Shown here piece by piece: positions 48,118 through 57,493 of a stretch of 64,000 nucleotides of DNA. Source of the DNA: Pandoraea faecigallinarum (GTDB lineage Bacteria > Pseudomonadota > Gammaproteobacteria > Burkholderiales > Burkholderiaceae); the NCBI RefSeq assembly GCF_001029105.3, contig NZ_CP011807.3, positions 3,534,001 to 3,598,000 of the forward strand, read 5' to 3'. The position numbers and the translations under genes were made by a program. The notes under the pieces are model-generated. The model searched no databases, was not told the origin of the DNA, and saw only the letters and a list, made by a program, of their open reading frames with translations. Each line of letters begins with the position of its first letter. Positions within the stretch are counted from its first letter, which is position 1.

Positions 48118-49314
48118 ATGATGACGGGAACGAAGACCACGCAACGCAAGGCCGTCGCAGTCCTTGGCGCCATCGCCGCGGCCGCGGCGATGTTCGCATC
48201 GGGCGGCGCGCACGCACAGGTGAAGATCGGCTTCATCGGCACGCTCTCAGGCCCGGGCGGTGCGCTTGGACAGGATCAGTACGACGCCTTCATGCTCGCC
48301 ATCGAGCAAAAAGGCGGCAAGCTCGGCGGCGTGCCGGTGCAGGTGATCAAGGAAGACGACCAGCTCAAGCCCGATGTCGGCGTGCAGGCGGCGCAAAAGC
48401 TGGTGGAGCGCGACAAGGTGCAACTCATCACCGGCGTGACGTTCTCGAACGTGATGATGGCCATCCACAAGAACGTGACGAACGCGGGCGTGGTCATGGT
48501 CGGCTCGAACGCCGGTCCGGCGCCGATTGCCGGCGAGCAATGTTCCCCGAACTTCTTCTCGACGTCGTGGGATAACGACGAGCTGCACGAAGCCGGCGGC
48601 CAGCTCTCGACCAATCTGGGCTACAAGAAGATGTACGTGATGGCCCCGAACTACCAGGCCGGACGCGACGCCGTGAACGGCTTCAAGCGCGACTACAAGG
48701 GCCAGATCGTCGACGAGGTCTACACGCAGGTCAACCAGCCGGACTACTCGGCGGAAATCGCGCAGTTGCAGGCGGCCAAGCCGGATGCCGTCTATGTCTT
48801 CTACCCGGGCGGCATGGGCGTGAATTTCGTCAAGCAGTACCGTCAGGCGGGCCTGCTCGGCAAGATTCCGCTGATCTCCGTATCGACCATCGACGGCTCG
48901 ACCCTGCCCGCGCTCAAGGAACAGGCCATCGGCAGCATTACGAGCGCGCCGTACTCGCCGGACCTCGATAACGCACAGAACAAGCAGTTTGTTGCGGCCT
49001 TCCAGAAAAAGTACAACCGCGTGCCGTCGATGTACGCCGCGCAGTCGTACGACGCCGCCAATCTGATCGACTCCGCCCTCACGAAGACCAAAGGCAGCGT
49101 GGCCGATCGCGAAGCACTGCGCGCCGCCCTCAAGGCCGCCGACTTCCAGTCGGTGCGCGGCGCCTTCAAGTTCGCGAGCAACCAGTTCCCGATCGCGCCG
49201 TTCTATCGCGTGGATGTCGTGAAGGACGCCAGCGGTGCGGCGTTCGCCAACAAGGGGCGAATCGATATCAAGACGCGCGCCAACCTGGCGTCGATGTGCA
49301 AGATCCGGTCATAA
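48118..49314 (+). CDS. Branched-chain-type ABC transporter substrate-binding protein
   Basis: 398 residues. A signal peptide ends at GGAHA-Q near residue 34. The mature protein is a type I binding fold of the LivK class (VKIGFIGTLSGPGGALGQDQ, PAPIAGEQCSPNFFSTSWDND). This branch of LivK proteins often binds aromatic acids rather than leucine. ATG 48118 has GGAG at 48111. It stands between the 3-hydroxyanthranilate enzymes and its own permease genes, so import of the pathway's precursor is the natural inference. Confidence 0.9.
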   Translation: MMTGTKTTQRKAVAVLGAIAAAAAMFASGGAHAQVKIGFIGTLSGPGGALGQDQYDAFMLAIEQKGGKLGGVPVQVIKEDDQLKPDVGVQAAQKLVERDKVQLITGVTFSNVMMAIHKNVTNAGVVMVGSNAGPAPIAGEQCSPNFFSTSWDNDELHEAGGQLSTNLGYKKMYVMAPNYQAGRDAVNGFKRDYKGQIVDEVYTQVNQPDYSAEIAQLQAAKPDAVYVFYPGGMGVNFVKQYRQAGLLGKIPLISVSTIDGSTLPALKEQAIGSITSAPYSPDLDNAQNKQFVAAFQKKYNRVPSMYAAQSYDAANLIDSALTKTKGSVADREALRAALKAADFQSVRGAFKFASNQFPIAPFYRVDVVKDASGAAFANKGRIDIKTRANLASMCKIRS

Positions 49315-49378
49315 GCCACCGGGCGCTGCAAGGCGGGGGCAGCCGGCCCCCGCTGTCTTTGAGCTTTATCGAGGGTTT

Positions 49379-50251
49379 ATGAAGCACTACCGCAATTTCG
49401 ACGACGCCGAGCTGGACGTCCAGTACAACGCTCGCGCCACCACACCCAACGTTCTCGACATCCTGAAGCTGTACGCCGAGCACAGCGCGCAGGCCCGCGC
49501 CGTCGTGCCCTGCGTTCTCGATGTCGCCTACGGGGATCACCCCGACGAAACACTCGACATCTTCCCGGCTGCCACCCCCGGCGCACCTGTGCTCTTCTTC
49601 GTTCACGGCGGCTACTGGCGTGCCCTGAACAAGAGCGATTCGAGCAATATGGCGCCCGCGTTCACCCGCGCCGGCGCAACCGTCGTCGCCATCAACTATT
49701 CGCTCGCCCCCGGCGCCTCGCTCGACACCATCGTCGACCAGACGCGCCGCGCGCTGGCGTGGGTGCACCGCCATATCGGCGAGCATCATGGCGACGCCCG
49801 CCGCATTCATGTCTGCGGCAGCTCGGCGGGCGGTCATCTCGTCGGCATGCTGCTCGCGAAGGGGTGGCATGCGCAGTACGACGTGCCGCAAGACGTCATC
49901 GCCGGTGCGGCGCCGCTGTCGGGTCTGTTCGATCTCACGCCGATTCCGTTCACGCACATCAACGCGTGGATGAATCTGTCGGCCGACGATGCGCGGCGAA
50001 ACAGCCCGATCTTCCTGCTGCCCGAGCGCGGTTGCCCGCTCGTCGTGTCCTATGGCGAGACGGAGACGGCCGAGTTCAAGCGTCAGACGGACGATTATCT
50101 CGGCGCATGGCGCGAGAAAGGCTTTCCGGGCGAGTACGTGCCGATGCCGGGGACCAATCACTTCGACATCGTGCTCACGCTGAACGACCCGGCCAGCCCG
50201 CTGACGCAAGCCATCTTCCGCCAGATGGGCCTGCCCCGGGAGACGCCATGA
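49379..50251 (+). CDS. Alpha/beta hydrolase, arylformamidase-like
   Basis: 290 residues. The oxyanion motif HGGYWRALNKSD and nucleophile GSSAGGHLVG, with the late histidine in GTNHFDIV, resemble eukaryote-type kynurenine formamidases and related esterases, which carry HGGYW. It could hydrolyse N-formylkynurenine, an N-acyl anthranilate or another amide or ester of the imported compound. The stop overlaps the start of the livH-like gene (ATGA), so it is translated together with the transporter. It is not related to bacterial KynB. Confidence 0.82.
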   Translation: MKHYRNFDDAELDVQYNARATTPNVLDILKLYAEHSAQARAVVPCVLDVAYGDHPDETLDIFPAATPGAPVLFFVHGGYWRALNKSDSSNMAPAFTRAGATVVAINYSLAPGASLDTIVDQTRRALAWVHRHIGEHHGDARRIHVCGSSAGGHLVGMLLAKGWHAQYDVPQDVIAGAAPLSGLFDLTPIPFTHINAWMNLSADDARRNSPIFLLPERGCPLVVSYGETETAEFKRQTDDYLGAWREKGFPGEYVPMPGTNHFDIVLTLNDPASPLTQAIFRQMGLPRETP

Positions 50252-51168
50252 GCCTCACGCTTTTCATCATGCAGTGCCTGAACGGGCTGCAACTCGGGGT
50301 ACTGCTGTTCCTGATGGCCGCCGGTCTGACGCTGGTGTTCGGCATCATGAACTTCGTCAATCTCGCGCATGGCTCGCTCTACATGATGGGCGCGTTCATC
50401 GCAGCGACCGTCTACAACCACACGGGCTCGTTCGCGCTCGCGGCGCTCGCGATCGTCCCGGCCATGCTGGTACTGGGCCTCATCGTCGAATTCGTCGCTC
50501 TCAAGACACTCTACGACCGCGACCACCTCGACCAGGTGCTGGCCACGTTCGGCCTGATCCTGTTCTTCAACGAACTGGCGCGCATGATCTGGGGTCCGTC
50601 GCCGTACTACATGGAAGTGCCCGAGTGGCTGTCCGGCACGGTCAGTCTCTTCGGCCTCGATTACCCGGCGTATCGCTTCCTGATCATTGTGGTGGGCCTC
50701 GCGGTTGCGCTCGGCTGCTATCTCCTGATTCACCGCACGCGCATCGGCATGCTGATTCGCGCCGGTTCGACGCACCGGCAGATGGTCGGTGCGCTCGGGG
50801 TGAACATCGTGTTGCTCAACTCGCTGCTGTTCGGTCTGGGCGCGATCCTCGCGGGCATTGCCGGGCTGATGGCGGGTCCGATTCTGTCCGTGCAGCCGGG
50901 CATGGGCGAGCCAATCCTGATTCTGACGATGGTCGTGATCGTGATCGGCGGCATCGGGTCGGTGCGCGGCGCGTTTCTCGCCGCACTCATCGTCGGCGTG
51001 GTCGATACCGTGGGCCGCACCGCGCTGCCCACGCTGCTGCGCAGCCTGATGGAGCGCAGTACCGCCGATACGGCCGGTCCGGCGCTCGCGTCGATGCTCA
51101 TCTATCTGGTCATGGCGGCAGTGCTTGCGGTGCGCCCGCAAGGACTCTTCCCGGTAAAACATGGCTGA
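50248..51168 (+). CDS. Branched-chain-type ABC transporter permease LivH-like
   Basis: 306 residues with eight or so hydrophobic segments. The family start FLMAAGLTLVFGIMNFVNLAHGS (short core: GLTLVFGIMNFVNLAHG) and the late IGGIGSVRGAFLAAL cytoplasmic loop are present. Start overlaps the hydrolase stop by four bases. Forms the translocation pore with the LivM-like protein encoded next. Confidence 0.93.
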   Translation: MSLTLFIMQCLNGLQLGVLLFLMAAGLTLVFGIMNFVNLAHGSLYMMGAFIAATVYNHTGSFALAALAIVPAMLVLGLIVEFVALKTLYDRDHLDQVLATFGLILFFNELARMIWGPSPYYMEVPEWLSGTVSLFGLDYPAYRFLIIVVGLAVALGCYLLIHRTRIGMLIRAGSTHRQMVGALGVNIVLLNSLLFGLGAILAGIAGLMAGPILSVQPGMGEPILILTMVVIVIGGIGSVRGAFLAALIVGVVDTVGRTALPTLLRSLMERSTADTAGPALASMLIYLVMAAVLAVRPQGLFPVKHG

Positions 51169-51195
51169 TCCGCGGCTGATCGCCCAAGAGAAACG

Positions 51196-52176
51196 ATGGA
51201 AATGAAACTCAATCTACGCACCGCCGTGCCGATTCTGCTGCTGGTTCTGCTGGCGCTGGTGCCGCTGTACGCGACGTTTGCCCAGCAACCGTTCTTCCTC
51301 ACCCTGTTCGGGCGCATCGTCGTGTTCGCGATCGCAGCCGTCTCGCTCGATCTGATTCTGGGGTACGGCGGCATGGTCAGCTTCGGCCATGCGCTGTATC
51401 TCGGTCTCGGCGCTTACATCGTGGGCATCATGAGCTTTCACGGTATCGACAACGGGTTCGTGCACCTCGGCGCGACATTGCTGCTGTGCGCCGTCGTCGG
51501 TGGTATTACCGGTCTGCTCTCGCTGCGCACGACCGGCATCGCCTTCATCATGATTACGCTCGCGTTCGCCCAAATGTTCTACTTCCTCGCCGTGAGCCTG
51601 AAGCAGTACGGCGGCGACGACGGGCTGCCCGTGTCGGCCGGCAGCCGTTTCGGCAGCGTGACGCTGGACGATCCTGCGGTGCTGTACTACGTGGCGTTCG
51701 CGGTGCTCTGCCTGTGCGTCTGGGCCGGACGCCGCCTGGTCGAAGCACGCTTCGGCATGGTCATTCGCGGCTCGCGCCAGAACGACCGCCGCATGCGCGC
51801 GCTCGGATACCCCACGCTGCGCTACAAACTGGCGGCCTACGTCATCAGCGCGATGGTGTGCGGTGTCGCGGGCATGCTCTACGCGAACCTCACGCACTTC
51901 GTCTCCCCCGCCTACCTGGCGTGGACGGCTTCCGGCGAGCTGATCGTGATGGTCGTCCTGGGCGGTCTGGGCTCGTTCTTCGGGCCGCTGCTGGGCAGCA
52001 CGGCAATGCTGCTGATCGAAGAGTGGCTCAAGGGCATGACGGAGCACTGGATGATTATCTTCGGCCCGCTCGTCGTCGTGTCCGTGCTCGTGTCGCGACG
52101 CGGTCTCTACGGCCTGCTCGGCGACCTTCAGGTTCGGCTGTCGCGCCGTACGCGCGCCGTGGAGGGCAAAGCATGA
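51196..52176 (+). CDS. Branched-chain-type ABC transporter permease LivM-like
   Basis: 326 residues with about nine helices. LivM features: SLDLILGYGGMVSFGHAL, TGIAFIMITLAFAQMFYF and the loop GGLGSFFGPLLG. ATG at 51196 lies 27 bp after livH. Its TGA overlaps the LivG-like ATG (ATGA). Confidence 0.93.
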   Translation: MEMKLNLRTAVPILLLVLLALVPLYATFAQQPFFLTLFGRIVVFAIAAVSLDLILGYGGMVSFGHALYLGLGAYIVGIMSFHGIDNGFVHLGATLLLCAVVGGITGLLSLRTTGIAFIMITLAFAQMFYFLAVSLKQYGGDDGLPVSAGSRFGSVTLDDPAVLYYVAFAVLCLCVWAGRRLVEARFGMVIRGSRQNDRRMRALGYPTLRYKLAAYVISAMVCGVAGMLYANLTHFVSPAYLAWTASGELIVMVVLGGLGSFFGPLLGSTAMLLIEEWLKGMTEHWMIIFGPLVVVSVLVSRRGLYGLLGDLQVRLSRRTRAVEGKA

Positions 52177-52943
52177 GCCTGCTCCGTGTCGACCAACTGG
52201 TCAAACGCTACGGCGGACTGACCGCCACCGATCACTTCTGTCTCGAGGTCGCGCCGGGTGAGCTGCACGCCATCATCGGGCCGAACGGCGCGGGCAAGAG
52301 CACGCTCATTGGCCAGCTCGCGGGCGAACTGCGCTCCGACGAGGGCAGCATTCACTTCGACGGACAGGACATCACCTCGATGCCTATCGAGCAACGCGCC
52401 CGCTCGGGACTCGCGCGCTCGTATCAGATCACCTCGGTGTTTCGCGAATTCACGGCGCTCGAGAATGTGCTCGTGGCCGTGCAGGCCATGCAAGGACACA
52501 GTTTCCGATTCTGGCGTCCGGCAATTCGCGAAGCCGCGCTCGTCGAACCGGCACGCGAGATTCTGGCGCGCACTGGTCTGGCCGGGCGCATGAACGTGCC
52601 GGCCAGCGCACTGGCGCACGGCGAGCATCGTCAACTCGAACTGGCAATGGCGCTCGCGGGACGTCCGAAACTGCTGCTGCTCGACGAACCGATGGCCGGT
52701 ATGTCGCAGGCCGAGTCCGAGCAAATGACGCATCTACTCGCCGATCTGAAGGGCGACTATGCCATCGTCCTCGTGGAACACGACATGGACGCCGTGTTCG
52801 CGCTGGCCGATCGCATCACCGTGCTCGTCTACGGACGCGCCATCGCCTGCGGCAACGCCGACACGATCCGCAGCGACGCGGGCGTGCGCGAGGCCTATCT
52901 CGGGGACGAAACCCGCAACGAAATGCTGGGAGCCACGGCATGA
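52173..52943 (+). CDS. Branched-chain-type ABC transporter ATPase LivG-like
   Basis: 256 residues. Walker A GPNGAGKSTL; Walker B LLLLDEPMAGM. The signature region reads ALAHGEHRQLELAMALA: the usual LSxGxQ is ALAHGEHRQ, as in most LivG proteins. Overlaps its neighbours on both sides by ATGA. Confidence 0.94.
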   Translation: MSLLRVDQLVKRYGGLTATDHFCLEVAPGELHAIIGPNGAGKSTLIGQLAGELRSDEGSIHFDGQDITSMPIEQRARSGLARSYQITSVFREFTALENVLVAVQAMQGHSFRFWRPAIREAALVEPAREILARTGLAGRMNVPASALAHGEHRQLELAMALAGRPKLLLLDEPMAGMSQAESEQMTHLLADLKGDYAIVLVEHDMDAVFALADRITVLVYGRAIACGNADTIRSDAGVREAYLGDETRNEMLGATA

Positions 52944-53650
52944 GCACCTTGTTGTCTTTGTCTGGCGTCGAGTCGTACTACGGGGCGAGTCAGGCGCTGT
53001 TCGGCATGCATCTGGAAATCGAGCGCGGTGCGTTCGTCACCCTGCTCGGGCGCAACGGCATGGGCAAGTCGACCACCGTGAAATCGATGACGGGACTGAT
53101 GCGGCCCGCGCGCGGGGAAATCGTGTTCGACGGAAAGCCGGTACATGCCAGCCCGTCGCATCGCATTGCCCGTGCGGGGATGGGACTTGTGCCTGAAGGG
53201 CGTCAGATTTTCCCCACGTTGACCGTGCGCGAGAATCTTGTGGCCACGGCGGGCAATCGTCACGGGGCAAGTTCGCCGTGGACGCTCGAGCGTATCTACG
53301 GACTGTTTCCGCGACTGCGCGAGCGTGAGAAAAATCTCGGGAGCAATCTGTCCGGCGGTGAGCAGCAAATGCTCGCCATCGGTCGTGCCTTGATGACGAA
53401 TCCGAAATTACTCATTCTCGACGAGGCCACCGAAGGCCTTGCGCCGCTCATTCGCGGTGAAATCTGGCAATGCCTGAAGCAACTCAAAGGCAGCGGCCTG
53501 TCCATCCTCTGCATCGACAAGAATCTGGCGCCAATGCTCGAACTCGGCGACCAGCACTACATCGTCGACAAGGGCCGTGTGGCTTGGCAGGGCGACTCCT
53601 CCAAGCTGCGTCGCTCGCTCCCGGAATTACAGGCGTATCTCGGCGTCTGA
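52940..53650 (+). CDS. Branched-chain-type ABC transporter ATPase LivF-like
   Basis: 236 residues. Walker A GRNGMGKSTT, signature NLSGGEQQMLAIGRALM and Walker B LLILDEATEGLAP are intact. The divergent DEATEGLAPL form is typical of LivF. Last gene of the transporter block. A perfect inverted repeat follows at 53697-53718. Confidence 0.94.
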   Translation: MSTLLSLSGVESYYGASQALFGMHLEIERGAFVTLLGRNGMGKSTTVKSMTGLMRPARGEIVFDGKPVHASPSHRIARAGMGLVPEGRQIFPTLTVRENLVATAGNRHGASSPWTLERIYGLFPRLREREKNLGSNLSGGEQQMLAIGRALMTNPKLLILDEATEGLAPLIRGEIWQCLKQLKGSGLSILCIDKNLAPMLELGDQHYIVDKGRVAWQGDSSKLRRSLPELQAYLGV

Positions 53651-53696
53651 GTCGTCCGTGCACGGGCGTACATCACATTTCTGCGTACACTCTACG

Positions 53697-53718
53697 GCAC
53701 CTCGTCTACACGAGGTGC
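53697..53718. repeat. Inverted repeat after the transporter operon
   Basis: GCACCTCGT-ctac-ACGAGGTGC, a perfect 9-bp stem, 46 bp after the LivF-like stop and 139 bp before the XRE gene. No T run. It could be a Rho-assisted terminator or an operator for the regulator. Confidence 0.5.
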
Positions 53719-53857
53719 GTAGTACTCGATAGGTGTCAGACGCAAAAATCGGGAGTGTTTTGTGAAAGCACCCAGCGAAACTATGTGGTGCAATCGGCTC
53801 CGCTTGATTGACTTTGCAAGCACTCCCGATCAACAACTCACGACACCGGTCAGGACT

Positions 53858-54217
53858 ATGGCTTACTCGAATACGCCTTCGAATCCCTTCCGCTGGCTGC
53901 TCTCACAGGACACCGGTGCGCCGCCGCCCGCCGAGCCGGCTCACGTCAAGAACGGTCTGCCTGCGGATCTTCCGCTCAACATCAAGGAGCTGCCACGCAC
54001 GCCGCTTCCCAAACTGGAAGTGTTTCCCGACGAACTGCTCGCATTGCGAAAACATCTCGGCATGTCGCGCAACGTCTTCGCGCATTACCTGCGCACGAAC
54101 CCGCGTACGCTTGAGAACTGGGAACAGGGGCGCGCGCGTCCGAACGCGCAGGCGGCGTGTCTGATCCGGCTCGTGCAGCAGAACCCGGGGCTGGTTTCGT
54201 CGCTCGCGCGTCTCTGA
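53858..54217 (+). CDS. XRE-family HTH regulator (HigA/NadS-like)
   Basis: 119 residues. The N-terminal half is Pro-rich, with no fold I know. The C-terminal half is a helix-turn-helix (LLALRKHLGMSRNVFAHYLR, TLENWEQGRARPNAQA), close to HigA2/NadS-type antitoxins. The toxin partner normally next to such a gene is absent on both sides, so it is more likely a stand-alone regulator. The frame is open to 53762; ATG 53858 (MAYSNTPSNPF) is the best start. A strong terminator follows. Confidence 0.75.
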   Translation: MAYSNTPSNPFRWLLSQDTGAPPPAEPAHVKNGLPADLPLNIKELPRTPLPKLEVFPDELLALRKHLGMSRNVFAHYLRTNPRTLENWEQGRARPNAQAACLIRLVQQNPGLVSSLARL

Positions 54218-54272
54218 GTCGGCAAGAACGACGGCGATCCCGCCCGTGCGGCGGATCGCATCGATACGAGAA

Positions 54273-54308
54273 GGGGGCGTACCGATTCGTCGGTACGCCC
54301 CCATTTTT
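54273..54308 (+). terminator. Rho-independent terminator after the XRE gene
   Basis: A perfect 13-bp stem, GGGGGCGTACCGA / TCGGTACGCCCCC, with a TTCG tetraloop, followed by A and five T residues. It lies between convergent genes (XRE gene and LysR gene). Confidence 0.95.
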
Positions 54309-54335
54309 ACACGCCGACAGTCGCTCGCGAACCGG

Positions 54336-55292
54336 CTACGGTTTGAGCCCGCAGACTTCTCGCAGGCAGGTGACGAAGCGCGCGCACGCCGGGCTGGGCG
54401 ACTTGTCCGCGCGCAGCGAATAACCCACGTCACCGAAGCTCCCCGGCATCGTATCGGCCAGCACGCGCAGCAGGCCGGACTCCACGAACGGCGTAGCGGC
54501 AGCGCGCGGCATCAGCGCCACGCGTGGCGTCTCCAGCATGAGACCGATGTTGGTGAGAACCGACAGCGACTCCACGACATCCTCCGGCAAGGCGAGCCCG
54601 GCATCGTGAAACAGCCGCTCGGCAGCGAGCCGCGACGGCGACTCGGGCACCGGCAGAATCCACGCCTGCTCGCGCAATTGCGCGAGCGGCACGCGCTCCG
54701 GTACGTGCGACCAGTGCCGCTTGCCGCCGATCACACTGAGCGATTCGTTGAAGAGGACTTCGTGCGTCAGGGCAAAGGCATTGGCCACCGGCAGCGAGCG
54801 TTCGGGCAACCGCCCCACGACAATGTCCAGATCGCCGCTGGCCAGCGCCGGGAACAGTTGTGCCGTGGTGGCTTCGCGTACCGTCACGAGCACCCCGGGA
54901 GTACGCGCCTTGAGCATAGCGATCGTGCGCGGCAGCAGGTCCGCGGCGGCCGAAATCAGTGTGCCGACGATGACGTGACCGCTGGTGCCGGCGCTGAACG
55001 CATTCACCTCGTCCGTCAGGTACCGCAGTTCGGCCATCAGCGACTTCACGCGATGACCGAGCAGTTCGCCCAGCTCCGTGGGCTGCATGCCGCGGTTGCT
55101 GCGAACGAAAAGCGGCCCTTCGAAGCAGGCCTCAAGCTCATGCACGATCTTGCTTACCGCAGGTTGCGTGAGCCCGGTTTCGTTGGCGGCACGCACGAGC
55201 GACCCCGTTTCGAGCACGCGGTCGAAGACCTGAAGCTGGTGAAACTTGAGCTTTCGTCCGAGATTGAGGGCTGTCCAGGGAAGTGATCGCAT
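54336..55292 (-). CDS. LysR-type transcriptional regulator (GbpR/PcaQ-like)
   Basis: 318 residues with an N-terminal tail, LGRKLKFHQLQVFDRVLETGS, and HTH SLVRAANETGLTQPAVSKIV. The effector domain has GHVIVGTLISAAADLLP, a form seen in GbpR, PcaQ and related regulators of aromatic and sugar-acid catabolism. ATG at 55292. It lies 10 bp from a TetR gene on the same strand, so the two may be co-transcribed. Its target is unknown; the aromatic operon 43-54 kb is one candidate. Confidence 0.87.
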   Translation of the reverse strand: MRSLPWTALNLGRKLKFHQLQVFDRVLETGSLVRAANETGLTQPAVSKIVHELEACFEGPLFVRSNRGMQPTELGELLGHRVKSLMAELRYLTDEVNAFSAGTSGHVIVGTLISAAADLLPRTIAMLKARTPGVLVTVREATTAQLFPALASGDLDIVVGRLPERSLPVANAFALTHEVLFNESLSVIGGKRHWSHVPERVPLAQLREQAWILPVPESPSRLAAERLFHDAGLALPEDVVESLSVLTNIGLMLETPRVALMPRAAATPFVESGLLRVLADTMPGSFGDVGYSLRADKSPSPACARFVTCLREVCGLKP

Positions 55293-55302
55293 CGGCGTGC
55301 AG

Positions 55303-55959
55303 TCAGGCCGCCGCTGCGGAGCCGGAAGTCGTCACCGGGTCCTCACCTTGGGGCATCGACGCCGATTCATGCGACTGTGCAGGCTCTGCCGACAGGAAAG
55401 CGGCCACGTATTCTTCGAGCATGGCCACATCGGGCAGCGATGCGGGGTTCACGTGATAGTTGACGAGGCAGCCGTCGAAGGTGAGCACGAGCATGTCGAT
55501 GAGACGCGCGCGCCGCACGCCGTCGCGCGCCAGACTGGGCGCGCTGGCGGCGAGCATTGCCGAGAGGCGTTCGCGAAACCACTGGAGCAGCGACGGATCG
55601 TAGGGGTCGCCCGGGCTGACGGTGGCCAGCGCCTGCACCAGATTGTGCGAGAAGCCGTTGTCGAGCCTCGGTGTCTCCACCAGCAGGCCGCTGAGCAGCG
55701 TGCGCATGCGGGCATGGGCGCCGTGCGCGGTCATCACCTCGGCTTCGAGCGCGGAGATACGCGCCTTGAACCATTTCTCGTAGACGCAGAAGAAGACTTG
55801 CAGCTTCGCGGTGAAATAGCTGTAGATGTTCGCGTGCGAAATACCGGCGCGCTTGGCGATCTGCACCATTGTGGTGTCGACATACCCTTTTTCGAGAAAC
55901 AGGGCGTGCGATGCTTCGAGAATGGCGAGACGGATGTCTTCTTTCTTGACTTGTGGCAT
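55303..55959 (-). CDS. TetR-family transcriptional regulator
   Basis: 218 residues. The HTH is at about residues 10-55 (TMVQIAKRAGISHANIYSYF), followed by an all-helical ligand domain (LSGLLVETPRLDNGFSHNLV) and a low-complexity Ser/Ala tail. The start at 55959 (MPQVKKEDIR) is normal for the family. Followed by the LysR gene after 10 bp. Confidence 0.88.
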   Translation of the reverse strand: MPQVKKEDIRLAILEASHALFLEKGYVDTTMVQIAKRAGISHANIYSYFTAKLQVFFCVYEKWFKARISALEAEVMTAHGAHARMRTLLSGLLVETPRLDNGFSHNLVQALATVSPGDPYDPSLLQWFRERLSAMLAASAPSLARDGVRRARLIDMLVLTFDGCLVNYHVNPASLPDVAMLEEYVAAFLSAEPAQSHESASMPQGEDPVTTSGSAAAA

Positions 55960-56612
55960 ATGTGAGCCTGCCCGGTTGAGCCGGGCGCCTCGAAACGTAA
56001 ATTCTCAACTTCCCCTAACGCCGACGCAGAGTGTCAGCGCGCACAGTATGCCAGCGCAAACGCAGCTTGCGGCGAAAACTAAGCGCAAACACTCCCCCGG
56101 ACTTTCCCGATATTTCAACGCACACAACGCGATTTGCGATGACAGACATCGCGTAATGCGTCGTCTAACCGCATATTCCGCGCACGTTGGCAAAACCCCT
56201 CGGCCAAGGGCTTGCCGATCATATATTTCAAAATTGAACAATTTCGATGTCATGCTTTCGGCGGCTGACGCCGAGTGGGTTCATTCGCCGAAGGGGCCTT
56301 CGCTTGCCCGTCCGATATACGAAAGCGAATACCGCGCCGAATACACAAACGCGTGAACGCGCAATAGGGACCGCACACAGCCCCGCTGGCGAATGATACT
56401 GTCAGCGAATTCCTACACTCGTTCGGAGTCCGTCTTAAATTCCGGTCATTCTGTGCACTGCAATATTCGCGCACAGGCCCGTCGCACGGCGCGTCGCGCG
56501 GTAATTACAAAGACTTACAAGATCGAGCGATCCAAATCCCGCAATTCGCGTCCAACTTCGGGAAACCCATGATGACGGCGGGCGGGGGAAACACCGCTCT
56601 CGACAGGAGGTC
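55960..56612. other. 653-bp gene-poor, AT-richer stretch
   Basis: Between the TetR gene and the lipoprotein gene I find no ORF with coding character. The stretch is visibly richer in A and T than its surroundings, with a TTCAA-aa-TTGAA dyad at 56227-56238. It must hold the promoters of both flanking genes. It could be the remnant of a deleted gene or foreign DNA. Confidence 0.5.
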
Positions 56613-57080
56613 ATGATGCGAACGAACGCTGAAGGTGCTGCAAACGAAGCTGTGAAGAGAGGCGCGCCGCGTATCGGCAAGACGCGTATTGCAGAGGCGT
56701 CCTCGGCAATGGCGCTGACGATGACGTTGATAGCGTCGGTCACGTTGGCAGGGTGCGCGTACGATGCGCCGCCGCAGCCCCGTCTGCCCTACCGGGGCCC
56801 TGACAGTACGAACCCTTCGTATGCACCGCAACCGAATTGCGGCCCGCCGCCGTATGCGGCAGGCTCGGCTTGCAGCCCGTACGCAGCGCCGCCGTCCCCG
56901 GGCGCGCCCAACACCGACGCCTACGGACGCCCGTATCCCCCGACCGATGGTTACGGACGCCCGTACCCGACCGACGCGCAGGGCCGGCCCTATGCCGCCC
57001 CGCCGCCACCGGCCTACCGCGAATCCAATCCGGCCAACGGCGCGGGCGTGCCTGAGAACGGTTCGGCTACCGCGCATTGA
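56613..57080 (+). CDS. Proline/tyrosine-rich lipoprotein
   Basis: 155 residues. The start at ATG 56613 follows a consensus AGGAGG. A long charged N-region precedes a hydrophobic stretch and a lipobox, TLAGC, near residues 44-48. The mature part is low complexity, with repeats of YGRPYPP-, YGRPYPT- and QGRPYAA-type units and only four or so cysteines. Probably an envelope lipoprotein of unknown function. The following two genes are also small envelope proteins on the same strand (gaps of 77 and 69 bp). Confidence 0.7.
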   Translation: MMRTNAEGAANEAVKRGAPRIGKTRIAEASSAMALTMTLIASVTLAGCAYDAPPQPRLPYRGPDSTNPSYAPQPNCGPPPYAAGSACSPYAAPPSPGAPNTDAYGRPYPPTDGYGRPYPTDAQGRPYAAPPPPAYRESNPANGAGVPENGSATAH

Positions 57081-57157
57081 CACACACAGGCCGGCCTGTT
57101 GCCCTCGGCCCGGTCTGCCAACCGGGGCACCTTGCCCCATTGAAGGAGCCATACGTC

Positions 57158-57424
57158 ATGAAAACCAAACAACGATGGGTCTCGCACATCTCGAAGCTCT
57201 CGCGCCGTGCCGCGCCCGTTCTCGTGGGCGCCGCGCTCATTGGCACGCTCGCCGGATGCGGCGGCATGACCCCACGCGAATCGCGTAATACCGCCGTGGG
57301 CGCCGGTATCGGCGCGCTGGGCGGTGCGCTCATTTCGGGAGGCGACGTGGGCACGACCGTGGGCGGTGCCGTCGTCGGTGGCGTTATCGGTAACGTCATC
57401 ACCGACGACCGCCATCGCCGTTGA
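57158..57424 (+). CDS. Glycine-zipper lipoprotein (OsmB-like)
   Basis: 88 residues from ATG 57158 after GAAGGAG. Signal peptide and lipobox TLAGC near residues 30-34. The rest is a glycine-zipper 2TM segment (GAGIGALGGALISGG, VGGAVVGGVIGNVI), as in OsmB and related stress-induced lipoproteins of the outer membrane. Function in the cell is not known precisely. Confidence 0.82.
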   Translation: MKTKQRWVSHISKLSRRAAPVLVGAALIGTLAGCGGMTPRESRNTAVGAGIGALGGALISGGDVGTTVGGAVVGGVIGNVITDDRHRR

Positions 57425-57493
57425 TGACGGCATGGCGCCCATGCCCCCTCGCCTGTTGTCCGTCATAGCTCAAGGAATAAGGAGAAGCGAGAC

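Noticed and set aside
53762..54217. Type II toxin-antitoxin pair with the HigA-like gene
   Set aside because: No HigB-like toxin ORF is found on either side; only the HTH protein is supported.
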